Assembly: GCF_003710105.1 (NCBI RefSeq)
Contig: NZ_CP033325.1
Span: 1-64,000 of the forward strand
Source: Georgenia faecalis
Lineage (GTDB): Bacteria; Actinomycetota; Actinomycetes; Actinomycetales; Actinomycetaceae
DNA: 64,000 nucleotides
Reading direction: 5' to 3'
Both the position numbers and the translations under genes were made by a program. Of this stretch, positions 41,454-49,093 are shown in pieces. The notes under the pieces were generated by a model that was not told where the DNA came from, ran no database searches, and was given only the letters and a program-made list of their open reading frames with translations. Every line of letters begins with the position of its first letter. The stretch's first letter is position 1.

Positions 41454-41483
41454 GCCCCGCTCGGGCGCGCCGCCGAGCGGGGC
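41454..41483 (+). terminator. Terminator of nrdHIEF
   Basis: A perfect 11-bp stem GCCCCGCTCGG / CCGAGCGGGGC with an 8-base GC-rich loop. It sits 70 bases after nrdF and 40 before the SDR gene. Confidence 0.8.
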
Positions 41484-41523
41484 ACGAGCGGGGAGGAGGC
41501 AACCCCGAACCAAGGAGCGCTTC

Positions 41524-42372
41524 ATGCCGCGTACGTACGTCATCACCGGGGCCGGGTCGGGGATCGGAGCCGTCACCACCGACCTGCTCCGCCGGGCCGG
41601 GGCCACCGTCGTCGGGGTGGACCTGCGTGGCGCCGACGTCACCGCGGACCTGTCGACCGCCGCCGGACGCAGCACGGCGGTCGCCGACGTGCTCACCGCC
41701 ACCGACGGCCGGATCGACGCCGTCATCGCCTGCGCGGGGATCTCGCTGCCCATCCCGACGACCGTGGCGGTCAACTACTACGGCGCCACCGAGTTCCTCG
41801 AGGGTCTCCGGCCCGCCCTGGCCGCCTCCGACGCCCCCCGCGCCGCGGTCATCAGCTCAGTGTCGTCGCTGCAGCCGAACTCCGCCGAGCTCGTCGAGGC
41901 GCTGCTCTCCTCCTCGGAGGCGGAGGCGACCGCGATCGCGGAGGAGCTCGCCGCCGACCCCCGTCGCGGCGGCCTCATCTACGCCTCGTCCAAGCGCGCG
42001 ATCTCCCGCTGGGTGCGCGCGCGGGCGGTCTCGCCCGAGTGGGCCGGCGCGGGCATCCCGCTCAACGCGGTGGCCCCGGGCGTCGTCACCACGCCGATGA
42101 CGGCGGGCATGCTCACCGCACCGGAGTCGGTGGCGTTCGTCGACGCCGCGGTGCCGATGCCGCTCAACTACCACCAGCCCCCCGAGGCGATCGCCCACCT
42201 GCTCATCTGGCTCACCTCGCCGGAGAACACCCACTGCGCGGGCCAGACGATGTACTGCGACGGCGGGAGCGACGTCGTCCTGCGCGGCGAGGACGCCTGG
42301 GCCTGGGCCGATGCCCGGGTGGGCGAGCGCTTCGGGCAGATGCGCGCCGGCCAGGCGGCCGCGCAGGCGTAG
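41524..42372 (+). CDS. Short-chain dehydrogenase/reductase
   Basis: A 282-residue Rossmann oxidoreductase. It has the nucleotide loop TGAGSGIG (8-15), an NAG-like ACAG, ISSVSS and the catalytic YASSKRA (Tyr and Lys). A 3-alpha-hydroxysteroid dehydrogenase/carbonyl reductase style is suggested by GTPMT-like VVTTPMT and C-terminal YCDGGSDVV. NADP or NAD cannot be told. GAGGAGG and AAGGAG precede the ATG. A terminator follows; it stands alone. Confidence 0.88.
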   Translation: MPRTYVITGAGSGIGAVTTDLLRRAGATVVGVDLRGADVTADLSTAAGRSTAVADVLTATDGRIDAVIACAGISLPIPTTVAVNYYGATEFLEGLRPALAASDAPRAAVISSVSSLQPNSAELVEALLSSSEAEATAIAEELAADPRRGGLIYASSKRAISRWVRARAVSPEWAGAGIPLNAVAPGVVTTPMTAGMLTAPESVAFVDAAVPMPLNYHQPPEAIAHLLIWLTSPENTHCAGQTMYCDGGSDVVLRGEDAWAWADARVGERFGQMRAGQAAAQA

Positions 42373-42401
42373 GGAGCGCCGATAGCCCCACGCACGCCAC
42401 G

Positions 42402-42446
42402 CCGCGGCTCGCCCGCGCCCCCCGGTGGGGCGCGGGCGGTCCGCGG
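42402..42446 (+). terminator. Terminator after SDR gene
   Basis: A 12-bp perfect core stem (CGCCCGCGCCCC / GGGGCGCGGGCG) with CCGCGG arms outside it and a 5-base loop, 30 bases after the SDR stop. Confidence 0.78.
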
Positions 42447-42475
42447 GGTGTGGTCTACCGCACTACGCTCGTGAC

Positions 42476-43213
42476 GTGGATCTCGCCCAGTTCGCCGCCT
42501 CCTACTGGTGGCTGGTCTTCCCGTTCTCCGGGCTCATCGCCGGAGGCGTCCAGGGGCTGCGCGAGTGGGACGACCGCCGTCGCCGGGACCGGCTCGAGAT
42601 GGCGCGGATCAAGTACGGCCAGGTGTCGCCGAGCGAGCGGCCTGCCGCGCTCGGGGCGGTCACCGGTGACGACGTCCGGCGGCTCATCGCCGAGCACGAC
42701 GGCGTCGAGCAGCGCTGGCGCTCCTACGAGCTCGACGTCGCCAAGCTCATCGACTACCCGATGATGACCGACATGCGCGAGGCGCTCACCGTGGAGTTCC
42801 ACCGCGCCAAGCGGCACGCCGACGGGCTGCGCCCGGCCGCGCCCAAGGAGCTCAAGGACCCCGACCGGTACGTCGCCTACCGCACCGCCGTCACCGACCT
42901 GGCGGTGGCGTTCGACGTCCTCGAGGGGGAGGCGCGGCGACGGCGGACCACGACGTTCACCGACACCGAGCGCGAGGCGCTGCGCCGCGCCAAGCAGCTC
43001 CTCGCCCTCGCGGAGGACCGCGCCGCGACGCACGCCGAGCGGCAGTCCGCCTACCGGCGGGCGATGCGCGAGCTCGAGGGCCTCGTGGTCGTGCCGGAGG
43101 AGGCGACCGACGCCATGGAGCGCCGCATCGCCGGAGCCCTGGGCGGCTCACCCGCCGGCCCCGGGGACGAGCGACCGGAGCGCGGCGCCGACGGCGGTCC
43201 AGGGCGCGCCTGA
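42476..43213 (+). CDS. Hypothetical membrane-anchored protein
   Basis: A 245-residue protein with a short N-terminal hydrophobic segment (MDLAQFAASYWWLVFPFSGLIAGG), a basic Arg patch (DDRRRRDRLEMARIKYG) and a mostly helical charged body (PMMTDMREALTVEFHRAKRHADG; TDTEREALRRAKQLLALAEDRA), suggesting a cytosolic coiled coil with a membrane tether. The start GTG at 42476 is preceded by weak CGCTCGTGAC. I do not recognise a family. Confidence 0.7.
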   Translation: MDLAQFAASYWWLVFPFSGLIAGGVQGLREWDDRRRRDRLEMARIKYGQVSPSERPAALGAVTGDDVRRLIAEHDGVEQRWRSYELDVAKLIDYPMMTDMREALTVEFHRAKRHADGLRPAAPKELKDPDRYVAYRTAVTDLAVAFDVLEGEARRRRTTTFTDTEREALRRAKQLLALAEDRAATHAERQSAYRRAMRELEGLVVVPEEATDAMERRIAGALGGSPAGPGDERPERGADGGPGRA

Positions 43214-43238
43214 GCGCGGCGGACCTGCGGGGCTGAGT

Positions 43239-43339
43239 CCGGCGGCCCTTCGCGCGGCTGAACGCTGCCGACCGGTGAGCGCTGCGGACCGGTGAGCCCG
43301 GCGGCCCTTCACGCGGCTGGACGCTGCGGACCGGTGAGC
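43239..43339. repeat. 42-bp direct repeat (two copies, 59-bp period)
   Basis: Copies at 43239-43280 and 43298-43339 share CCGGCGGCCCTTC and ACCGGTGAGC blocks with four or so differences. They fill most of the 169-bp gap between the hypothetical and hydrolase genes. An extra GACCGGTGAGC between the copies makes a third partial unit. Confidence 0.8.
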
Positions 43340-43382
43340 GCCGCCGACGGCGGGCCGGCGTGCCCCGTGCCACGCTGGCGGT

Positions 43383-44237
43383 ATGGCCGCACGGCGCGGG
43401 CGGGGCAGGAGGGTCCGGATGGTCGCGACGATCGCCGGCGCCCTGGTCGTCGTCGCGGTGGGGCTCGTCGGTGCCCTGTGGTTCGGCCAGCGCGCGCTCA
43501 TCTACCACCCCGACGGCACCTCGCCGCCCCCGGCCGCCGCCGTGCTGCCCGACGGGCGCGACGTCGTCCTGCGGACGAGCGACGGGCTGGAGCTCGGCGC
43601 CTACCACCGGCCGCCCTCGCCGGGCTGCGCCACGACCGTGCTCGTCACGCCCGGCAACGGCGGCAACCGCGGCGGGCGGGCGCCCCTGGCGCGTGCCCTG
43701 GCGGAGCAGGGCTTCGGCGTCCTCCTCCTCGACTACCGCGGCTACGGCGGCAACCCCGGAGCCCCCACCGAGCAGGGCCTCGCCCGTGACGCCCGCGCCG
43801 CCCGCACCTTCCTCCTCGCCGAGGGGGTGGCCCCCGACGCGCTCGTCTACCTCGGGGAGAGCCTCGGCGCGGCGGTGGCGGCGGAGCTCGCCGCCGCGCA
43901 CCCGCCGGCCGCGCTCGTCCTGCGCTCGCCGTTCACCACGCTCGCGGCCGCCGGCCAGGCGGCGTACGGCCTGCCCGTCGGCGTGCTCCTCCGGGACCGG
44001 TACCCCGTGGTCGACCACGTCGCCCAGGTGCGCGCGCCGACCGCCGTCGTCTACGGCACGGCGGACACCATCGTGCCGGCCGACCAGAGCCGGGAGGTCG
44101 CGCGCACGGCGCGGAAGGCGGGTGTCGATGTCGTCGAGGTGACGGTGGACGGCGGCGGACACAACGACCCCGAGGTGGCCCAGGGGCGGGCGCTCATCGA
44201 CGCCCTCGTCGAGGTCACGGGGCGGTGCGGGACCTGA
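43383..44237 (+). CDS. Alpha/beta hydrolase, membrane-anchored
   Basis: A 284-residue serine hydrolase with an N-terminal anchor (about 13-34, MVATIAGALVVVAVGLVGALWFG). The nucleophile elbow is GESLG (Ser about 162), the acid is in YGTADTIVP and the catalytic His in GGGHND; LVTPGNGGNRGG is the oxyanion region. The layout resembles the BEM46/YqkD lipase-like family of membrane hydrolases. Substrate unknown. No clear ribosome site at the GTG/ATG. Confidence 0.88.
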   Translation: MAARRGRGRRVRMVATIAGALVVVAVGLVGALWFGQRALIYHPDGTSPPPAAAVLPDGRDVVLRTSDGLELGAYHRPPSPGCATTVLVTPGNGGNRGGRAPLARALAEQGFGVLLLDYRGYGGNPGAPTEQGLARDARAARTFLLAEGVAPDALVYLGESLGAAVAAELAAAHPPAALVLRSPFTTLAAAGQAAYGLPVGVLLRDRYPVVDHVAQVRAPTAVVYGTADTIVPADQSREVARTARKAGVDVVEVTVDGGGHNDPEVAQGRALIDALVEVTGRCGT

Positions 44238-44303
44238 GCGGCCCGCTGTCGCCGGCGCTCGCTCGCGGGTAGCGTGCCGCACACCCGGGAGGAAGGGACG
44301 ACG

Positions 44304-44684
44304 ATGGCTGGTGAGCTGGCGTTCTTCGAGCTGGGGGTGGCGGACACCGCGCGGGGGCGAGCCTTCTACGAGCGCCTCTTCGGCTGGACCTTCTCACCCG
44401 GTCCCGGCGAGGACGGGTACATGATCGCGACGCCCGGCGTCCCGGGCGGCATGCACGGCGGTGATGCCGGGGCGAGCCCGTACGCGTTCTTCCGCGTGGA
44501 CGACATCGAGGCCGCGAAGGCGCGCGTGGTCGAGCTCGGCGGGGGCGTCGACGACAACCACGACGTCGAGGGCGAGGACGACGCCCAGGACCAGTACGGG
44601 CGCTTCGTCCTGTGCCGGGACGACCAGGGGTCGCCGTTCGGGCTCTTCCAGGCCCCGACGGGCGCAGCGCCCGGCCAGGCGTGA
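44304..44684 (+). CDS. VOC family (glyoxalase/bleomycin resistance) protein
   Basis: A 126-residue protein of the vicinal-oxygen-chelate fold: MAGELAFFELGVADTARGRAFYERLFGWTF, GMHGGDAG, AFFRVDDIEAAKARVVELGG and GRFVLCRDDQGSPFGLFQA. This halo class binds metals or small ligands; activity unknown. GGAAGGGACGACG precedes the ATG. Its stop overlaps the next GTG (GTGA). Confidence 0.88.
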   Translation: MAGELAFFELGVADTARGRAFYERLFGWTFSPGPGEDGYMIATPGVPGGMHGGDAGASPYAFFRVDDIEAAKARVVELGGGVDDNHDVEGEDDAQDQYGRFVLCRDDQGSPFGLFQAPTGAAPGQA

Positions 44685-45346
44685 CGGCGCGGCGCTGGCG
44701 CTTCCGCGGTCACATCGCGGGTCTCGGCACGGCGGAGGGGACGCGGCTGGTGCTCGGCACCTGGCCGCGGTCGCCCTTCGGGGCGTTCGCCGACGTCATG
44801 GTGGAGCGCGCCGACGGCCACCGCGTCCTCCTCGCCCCGGACCCCGAGGTCGCGTCCTTCGTCGCCGGCACGTACCGCTTCGACGAGGTCCGGCAGGTGC
44901 CCGTCACCGTCCGGCGGCCGCCGCACGCCACGCCCGGTGACCCCAGCGGCCGCTGGCGGGTGAGCGCCGGCCCCCTGCGGGCGGAGTTCACGGTTGGCGG
45001 GCGCACGGGGCTGGGGAGGCTGCTGCGCCGCCAACCGCCGGGGATCAGCCTGAGCCGGGCCTGGGCGCTCGCCGTCGGGCCGGTCGCCCGGCTCGTGCTG
45101 CCCGGGGTGCGGACGCTGGGGACCGCCGGCGGCGGGCGGCGCGAGTGGTACGCCGCACGGGACGAGCACCGGATCACCGCGGCCCGCGCGTGGTGGGACG
45201 GCACCGACCTCGGGAACCTGCGCCCGGTGAGCCCCCCGCCGGCCTTCGGCTTCAGCTCGACGCCCGCTCGTCCCAGCCTCGTGCGCGTGGTGAGCACGGT
45301 CGAGCTCGGCGCCGATCGGGGAGCGGGCCCGGAACCGGCGAGCTGA
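44681..45346 (+). CDS. Conserved hypothetical protein
   Basis: A 221-residue soluble protein: MTARRWRFRGHIAGLGTAEGTRLVLGTWPRSPFGAFADVM, then VMVERADGHRVLLAPDPEVASFVAGTYRFDEVR, a Gly/Arg-rich region and RREWYAARDEHRITAARAWWDGTDLGNLRPVSPPPAFGFSSTP. It resembles proteins that occur behind VOC genes in actinobacteria but carries no motif I can name. GTG start coupled to the VOC gene, so both are expressed together. Confidence 0.7.
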   Translation: MTARRWRFRGHIAGLGTAEGTRLVLGTWPRSPFGAFADVMVERADGHRVLLAPDPEVASFVAGTYRFDEVRQVPVTVRRPPHATPGDPSGRWRVSAGPLRAEFTVGGRTGLGRLLRRQPPGISLSRAWALAVGPVARLVLPGVRTLGTAGGGRREWYAARDEHRITAARAWWDGTDLGNLRPVSPPPAFGFSSTPARPSLVRVVSTVELGADRGAGPEPAS

Positions 45347-45431
45347 GCGCGGGCCGGCGCACTCCGCCTGCGCGTGCCCGGGACCTGTCCTACGGTCGGG
45401 GCACAGGTGCCCAGGGAAGGGAGTGGCCCCG

Positions 45432-45851
45432 ATGCCGAAGACCACCAAGGACGGCAAGCCGAAGCAGTCGGAGCTGCCTGAGACCCTCAAGCGCTCACCC
45501 GTCAAGGCGCAGCGCACGTTCGCCAAGGCGCACGACGCGGCGGCCGAGGAGTACGGCGACGCCGAGCGCGCCCACCGGGTCGGGTACTCCGCGCTCAAGC
45601 ACAGCTTCGAGAAGGTGGGCGACCACTGGGAGCCCAAGGACGAGCCGGGCCCGTCCGACCGGCAGGCCGAGGGCGGGGCGGACACCGACCGTCCGACGGC
45701 GGGCGGCGTGGACGCCAACGCCTCCAAGTCCCACCTCTACGACGTCGCGAAGAAGCTCGACGTGCCGGGGCGCTCGACGATGACCAAGGACGAGCTCGTC
45801 GAGGCGATCCAGAAGGCCAACGCCCGCGAGAGCCGCACGTCACGCTCCTGA
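45432..45851 (+). CDS. ChaB family protein with Rho-N-like C-terminus
   Basis: A 139-residue charged protein. Residues 1-75 match the ChaB domain (PKTTKDGKPKQSELPETLKRSPVKAQRTFAKAHDAA). A Gly/Ala linker is followed by a helix-rich tail (KSHLYDVAKKLDVPGRSTMTKDELVEAIQKAN) like the Rho termination factor N-terminal or SAP-type nucleic-acid-binding domain. ChaB is named as a cation transport regulator but its true role is unclear. AAGGGAG precedes the ATG. Confidence 0.85.
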   Translation: MPKTTKDGKPKQSELPETLKRSPVKAQRTFAKAHDAAAEEYGDAERAHRVGYSALKHSFEKVGDHWEPKDEPGPSDRQAEGGADTDRPTAGGVDANASKSHLYDVAKKLDVPGRSTMTKDELVEAIQKANARESRTSRS

Positions 45852-45857
45852 CGACAG

Positions 45858-46928
45858 TCACGCTCCGGACGGCGGCCCCTCGCGCAGGGCGTCGACGACG
45901 GCGGGCAGCGCGCGCGGATCGGTCTGCACGATGAGCGTGGTGACGACGCTGCGCCGCCAGGCGCGGGCCTGGTCGCGGACCTGCGCCGGGGTGCCGACGA
46001 GGGCGACGTCGAGCACGAGCTCGGTGGGGACGGCGGCCGCCGCCCCGGCCCGGTCGCCGGCGGCCCAGCGGCGTGCCACCTCGGCGCACGCTGCCTCGTG
46101 CCCGAGGCGCTCGAGGGCCTCGCGGTGGAAGTTCGTCGTCGCCGATCCCATGCCACCCACGTACAGCGCGACGTGCGGACGCACGGCGGACGCCGCGGCC
46201 TCCACGTCCCGCCCGAGCGCCACGGGCACCGTTGCGCTCACCTCGAACGAGTCGGCCGGGGACAGGTCGGCGGAGCGCCGCGCGAAGCCCTCGGCCAGGG
46301 CGGCGCGGTAGCTCTCGTCCAGGGCGGGGGAGAAGAAGGCGGGCAACCACCCGTCGGCGATCTCCGCCGCCAGGGCGGTGTTTTTCGGCCCCTGGGCGGC
46401 GAGGTGCACGGGCAGGTCTGCGCGCAGTGGGTGGACGGTGGCCCGCAGCGGCTTGCCCTGGCCGGTGCCGCCTGGGTACGGCAGCTGGTAGTGCCGGCCG
46501 TCGAGGGTCACGGGGGCTTCGCGCCGCAGGACCTGCCGGACGACGTCGACGTACTCGCGGGTGCGCTCGAGCGGGCGCGGGTAGGGCTGGCCGTACCAGC
46601 CCTCCACCACCTGCGGCCCGGAGGCGCCGAGCCCGAGGATGGCGCGGCCCCCGGAGAGGTGGTCGAGGGTGAGGGCGGCCATCGCCGTCGCGGTCGGGGT
46701 GCGGGCGGGCATCTGCGCGATCCCGGTCCCCAACCGGGTTCGCGTGGTCCGCGAGCCCCACCACGCGAGTGGGGTGAAGGCATCGGAGCCGTACGCCTCG
46801 GCGGTCCACACCGAGTCGAGTCCGAGGTCGTCGGCGGCCGCGACCGCCTCGGCGGCGCCCGCCGGGGGCCCGGCCGACCAGTAGCCGGTGTGGAAGCCGA
46901 GCCGCAGGCCCGGGACGTCGTCGTCCAT
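45858..46928 (-). CDS. LLM-class F420-dependent oxidoreductase
   Basis: A 356-residue luciferase-like TIM-barrel oxidoreductase. Hallmarks are LRLGFHTGYWSAGPPAGAAEAVAAADDLGLDSVWTAEAYGSDAFTPLAWW, RTRLGTGIAQMPARTPTATAMAALTLDHLSGGRAILGLGASGPQVVEGWYG and a C-terminal WRRSVVTTLIV region. The F420 preference is typical in actinobacteria, but flavin use cannot be excluded. It ends six bases from the converging ChaB gene and follows another LLM gene by 72 bases, so both may be one transcript. Confidence 0.9.
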   Translation of the reverse strand: MDDDVPGLRLGFHTGYWSAGPPAGAAEAVAAADDLGLDSVWTAEAYGSDAFTPLAWWGSRTTRTRLGTGIAQMPARTPTATAMAALTLDHLSGGRAILGLGASGPQVVEGWYGQPYPRPLERTREYVDVVRQVLRREAPVTLDGRHYQLPYPGGTGQGKPLRATVHPLRADLPVHLAAQGPKNTALAAEIADGWLPAFFSPALDESYRAALAEGFARRSADLSPADSFEVSATVPVALGRDVEAAASAVRPHVALYVGGMGSATTNFHREALERLGHEAACAEVARRWAAGDRAGAAAAVPTELVLDVALVGTPAQVRDQARAWRRSVVTTLIVQTDPRALPAVVDALREGPPSGA

Positions 46929-47000
46929 GCCCCGATCATGCCGCAGGCGCGCCGCCGGGTCCGCACCGCGTGGTGCGGGCCCGGCGACGGCCCGGAAGGG

Positions 47001-47930
47001 CTACAGCGCCTGCGCGTCGGGCAGGACCTCGGCGGCGATGAGGTCGAGGTGCTCGAGGTCGCTCATGTCCATGCACTGGAGGTAGACCCGGGAGATGCCC
47101 TGCTCGGCGAGGGCGCCCAGCCCGTCGACGACCTCCGCCGGCGTGCCGGTGAGGCCGTGCTCGCGCAGCTCGTCGACCTCGCGGCCGATGGCGGCGGCGC
47201 GCCGGGCGATCTCGGCGTCGTCCTTGCCGACGCAGGCGATGAACGCGACGGAGTAGACGAGCTCGTCGGGGTTGCGCCCCGCCTCCTCGCACGCCGCGCG
47301 GACCCGGCCGATCTGCGGCACCACGACGTCCTTCTCGGGGAAGGACTGGTTGTACTCCGTGGCGAAGCGGGCGGCGAGACGTGGGGTGCGCCGGGGTCCG
47401 CCGCCGCCGACGATGATCGGGAGCGGCTGCTGGACGGGCTTGGGCAGGGCGGGGGAGTCGGTGAGCCGGTAGTGCTCACCGGCGAACGTGTAGGTCTCCC
47501 CGACGGGGGTGCCCCACATGCCGGTGATGAGCTCGAGCTGCTCCTCGAGGATGCCGAAGCGCTTGTCCGGGAAGGGAACCCCGTACGCGGCGTGCTCCTG
47601 CCCGAACCACCCGGCGCCGAGGCCGAGCTCGACGCGTCCGCCCGACATCGCGTCCACCTGGGCGACCTGCACGGCGAGGATGCCGGGGTGGCGGAAGGTC
47701 GCGGACGTGACGAGCGTGCCGAGGCGGATGCTCGACGTCTCACGGGCGATGCCGGCGAGCGTCGTCCACGCGTCCGTGGGGCCGGGCAGCGGGTCGCCGT
47801 CGCCCATGCGGAGGAAGTGGTCCGAGCGGAAGAACGCGTCGAACCCGAGCTGCTCGGCACGCTGTGCCATGGCGAGCTGGTCGTCGTAGGAAGCCCCCTG
47901 CTGGGGCTCGGTGAAGATGCGCAGGTCCAT
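47001..47930 (-). CDS. LLM-class F420-dependent oxidoreductase
   Basis: A 309-residue member of the same superfamily but a different subclass: MDLRIFTEPQQGASYDDQLAMAQRAEQLGFDAFFRSDHFLRMGDGDPLPGPTDAWTTLAGIARETSSIRLGTLVTSATFRHPGILAVQVAQVDAMSGGRVELGLGAGWF. The Phe-Phe-Arg-Ser-Asp-His and GLGAGWF motifs fit F420-dependent reductases. A structured leader with a short upstream reading frame precedes it by about 125 bases. The ATG at 47930 is the first methionine of the family region; the frame is open above. Confidence 0.9.
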   Translation of the reverse strand: MDLRIFTEPQQGASYDDQLAMAQRAEQLGFDAFFRSDHFLRMGDGDPLPGPTDAWTTLAGIARETSSIRLGTLVTSATFRHPGILAVQVAQVDAMSGGRVELGLGAGWFGQEHAAYGVPFPDKRFGILEEQLELITGMWGTPVGETYTFAGEHYRLTDSPALPKPVQQPLPIIVGGGGPRRTPRLAARFATEYNQSFPEKDVVVPQIGRVRAACEEAGRNPDELVYSVAFIACVGKDDAEIARRAAAIGREVDELREHGLTGTPAEVVDGLGALAEQGISRVYLQCMDMSDLEHLDLIAAEVLPDAQAL

Positions 47931-48055
47931 ACCCGCAAGCCTGCCAGGTGCGGCGACCTGGCGCCGACCCGGGGCCGCCCGGGCGCCGACCTCGGGCGGA
48001 GGCCGGGGGCCGCGGGGGTGGCAGCCGCCGTCGCAAGGGCCTGCGGGCATGGGAA

Positions 48056-48119
48056 AGCCCGCGGGTTCCCGGCCGTGCGGCCGGGTGCCGTGGTGGACGA
48101 GCCACGGCCCCCGCGGGCT
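48056..48119. ncRNA. Perfect three-way-junction RNA element (leader of LLM gene or terminator)
   Basis: An outer stem AGCCCGCGGG (48056-48065) / CCCGCGGGCT (48110-48119) encloses two hairpins, CCCGGCC / GGCCGGG (48068-48085) and GCCGTGG / CCACGGC (48087-48108), with almost no unpaired bases between them. On minus it lies in the leader of the LLM gene and is followed by a short T-rich CTTTCCC; on plus it could only serve as a terminator. The full 367-bp gap (47931-48297) is filled by this element, further hairpins at 48141-48154 and 48156-48181, the short reading frame and a promoter. Confidence 0.7.
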
Positions 48120-48181
48120 CCGGTGACTACCTGGGTCTCGCCGCCGTCGGGCGGTGGACCGGTGGTCCGTCCGGTTGACGG

Positions 48182-48220
48182 CTAGCGGGTAGCCACCTCA
48201 CGCGTCCCAGAAGAATTCAC
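48182..48220 (-). CDS. Upstream reading frame (12-residue leader peptide)
   Basis: GTG start with an excellent AGGAGG ribosome site (plus 48231-48236) nine bases away encodes VNSSGTREVATR and then TAG. The ribosome site lies partly in the 3-prime arm of a 7-bp hairpin, GGACCAC (48225-48231) / GTGGTCC (48244-48250), at the very start of the predicted transcript. Codon content and SD quality suggest real translation, as in ribosome-mediated attenuators. No known leader peptide is recognised. Confidence 0.6.
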   Translation of the reverse strand: MNSSGTREVATR

Positions 48221-48251
48221 TTTCGGACCACCTCCTTTCCCGTGTGGTCCT

Positions 48252-48281
48252 AGCCTAGGCACGCCCCGGCGGCCGTGTCAC
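48252..48281 (-). promoter_or_regulatory. Candidate promoter for the structured leader
   Basis: On minus, GTGACA (plus 48276-48281) and TAGGCT (plus 48252-48257) are separated by 18 bases. The 5-prime hairpin of the leader begins at the expected transcription start (about 48250). Confidence 0.5.
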
Positions 48282-48297
48282 GACCTTTTTTTGGCGC

Positions 48298-48864
48298 TCA
48301 TCCGCGGGCGGACGCGCGCACGTCGCAGGTGGCGAGGTGGTCGTCGACGACGCCGACCGCCTGCATGGTCGCGTAGGCGGTCGTCGGCCCGACGAAGCGG
48401 AACCCGGCCCCCCGGAGCTCCTTGGCCAGCGCGTGGGACTCCGCCGTCGCCGAGGGCACCTGCGACGGGTCGGCCGGGGGCGCCTCGCGGGGTGGCGGTG
48501 CGTGGCGGGCGAGGAGGCCGGCGAGCGTCTCGCCCCGGTCGTGCAGGGCGAGGAGCGCCCGGGCGTTGGCGATGGTCGCCTCGACCTTCGCCCGGTTGCG
48601 GATGATGCCGGCGTCGGCGAGCAGGCGGTCGACGTCGTCGTCGGTGAATGCGGCGACCGCGTGCGGGTCGAAGCCGCGGAAGGCCTCGCGGAAGGCCTCG
48701 CGCTTGCGCAGCACCACCAACCAGGACAGGCCCGACTGGAAGGCCTCGAGGCTGATCCGCTCGAACAGCGCGCGCTCGTCGTCGTCGCCGTCCGCAAGCG
48801 GTCGGCCCCATTCCTCGTCGTGGTACCGCTCGTACAGCGGATCACCGTCCCCGAAGCAGCGCAT
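48298..48864 (-). CDS. tag: DNA-3-methyladenine glycosylase I
   Basis: A 188-residue base-excision enzyme that removes 3-methyladenine from alkylated DNA. It has the family start RCFGDGDPLYERYHDEEWG with zinc ligands C3 and H15, the helix LEAFQSGLSWLVVLRKREAFR with the recognition Glu, and the C-terminal VVDDHLATCDV with H176 and C180 completing the zinc snap. Start ATG at 48864. Confidence 0.95.
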   Translation of the reverse strand: MRCFGDGDPLYERYHDEEWGRPLADGDDDERALFERISLEAFQSGLSWLVVLRKREAFREAFRGFDPHAVAAFTDDDVDRLLADAGIIRNRAKVEATIANARALLALHDRGETLAGLLARHAPPPREAPPADPSQVPSATAESHALAKELRGAGFRFVGPTTAYATMQAVGVVDDHLATCDVRASARG

Positions 48865-48968
48865 GGCCGTGAGGCTAACCCGCCGGGGCGACGTCGAGCG
48901 GCGGGTGGCGCGGGCTGTGGACAGGGGCCGCGGGGCGCCGCGGCGGGCACCGAAAATCCAGACCTTCG

Positions 48969-48986
48969 GATGAAAATCTGTTCAGC
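48969..48986. promoter_or_regulatory. MurR-like operator upstream of nagZ-namZ
   Basis: GATGAAAATCTGTTCAGC matches the complementary strand of the murQ-murR palindrome (63200-63217) at 16 of 18 positions. It stands 108 bases before nagZ, in a locally AT-rich patch, and 25 bases before a TTGACC (49011) / CAGAGT (49035) promoter-like pair. Confidence 0.72.
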
Positions 48987-49093
48987 AGCCGGATGTTGCG
49001 GCGGCAAGCATTGACCTGCGTGCGACCGACGCGCCAGAGTGTCGATCACGCCATGCGCGGGCGCCGTCGCCCGCCGAGAGGAATGACCTGAAT

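Noticed and set aside
43214-43382. CRISPR or tandem array in the 42-bp repeat gap
   Set aside because: Only two full units and no spacers of equal length.
48286-48292. T7 run as an intrinsic terminator
   Set aside because: No GC stem precedes it on plus within a few bases, and on minus it is an A-run after tag.
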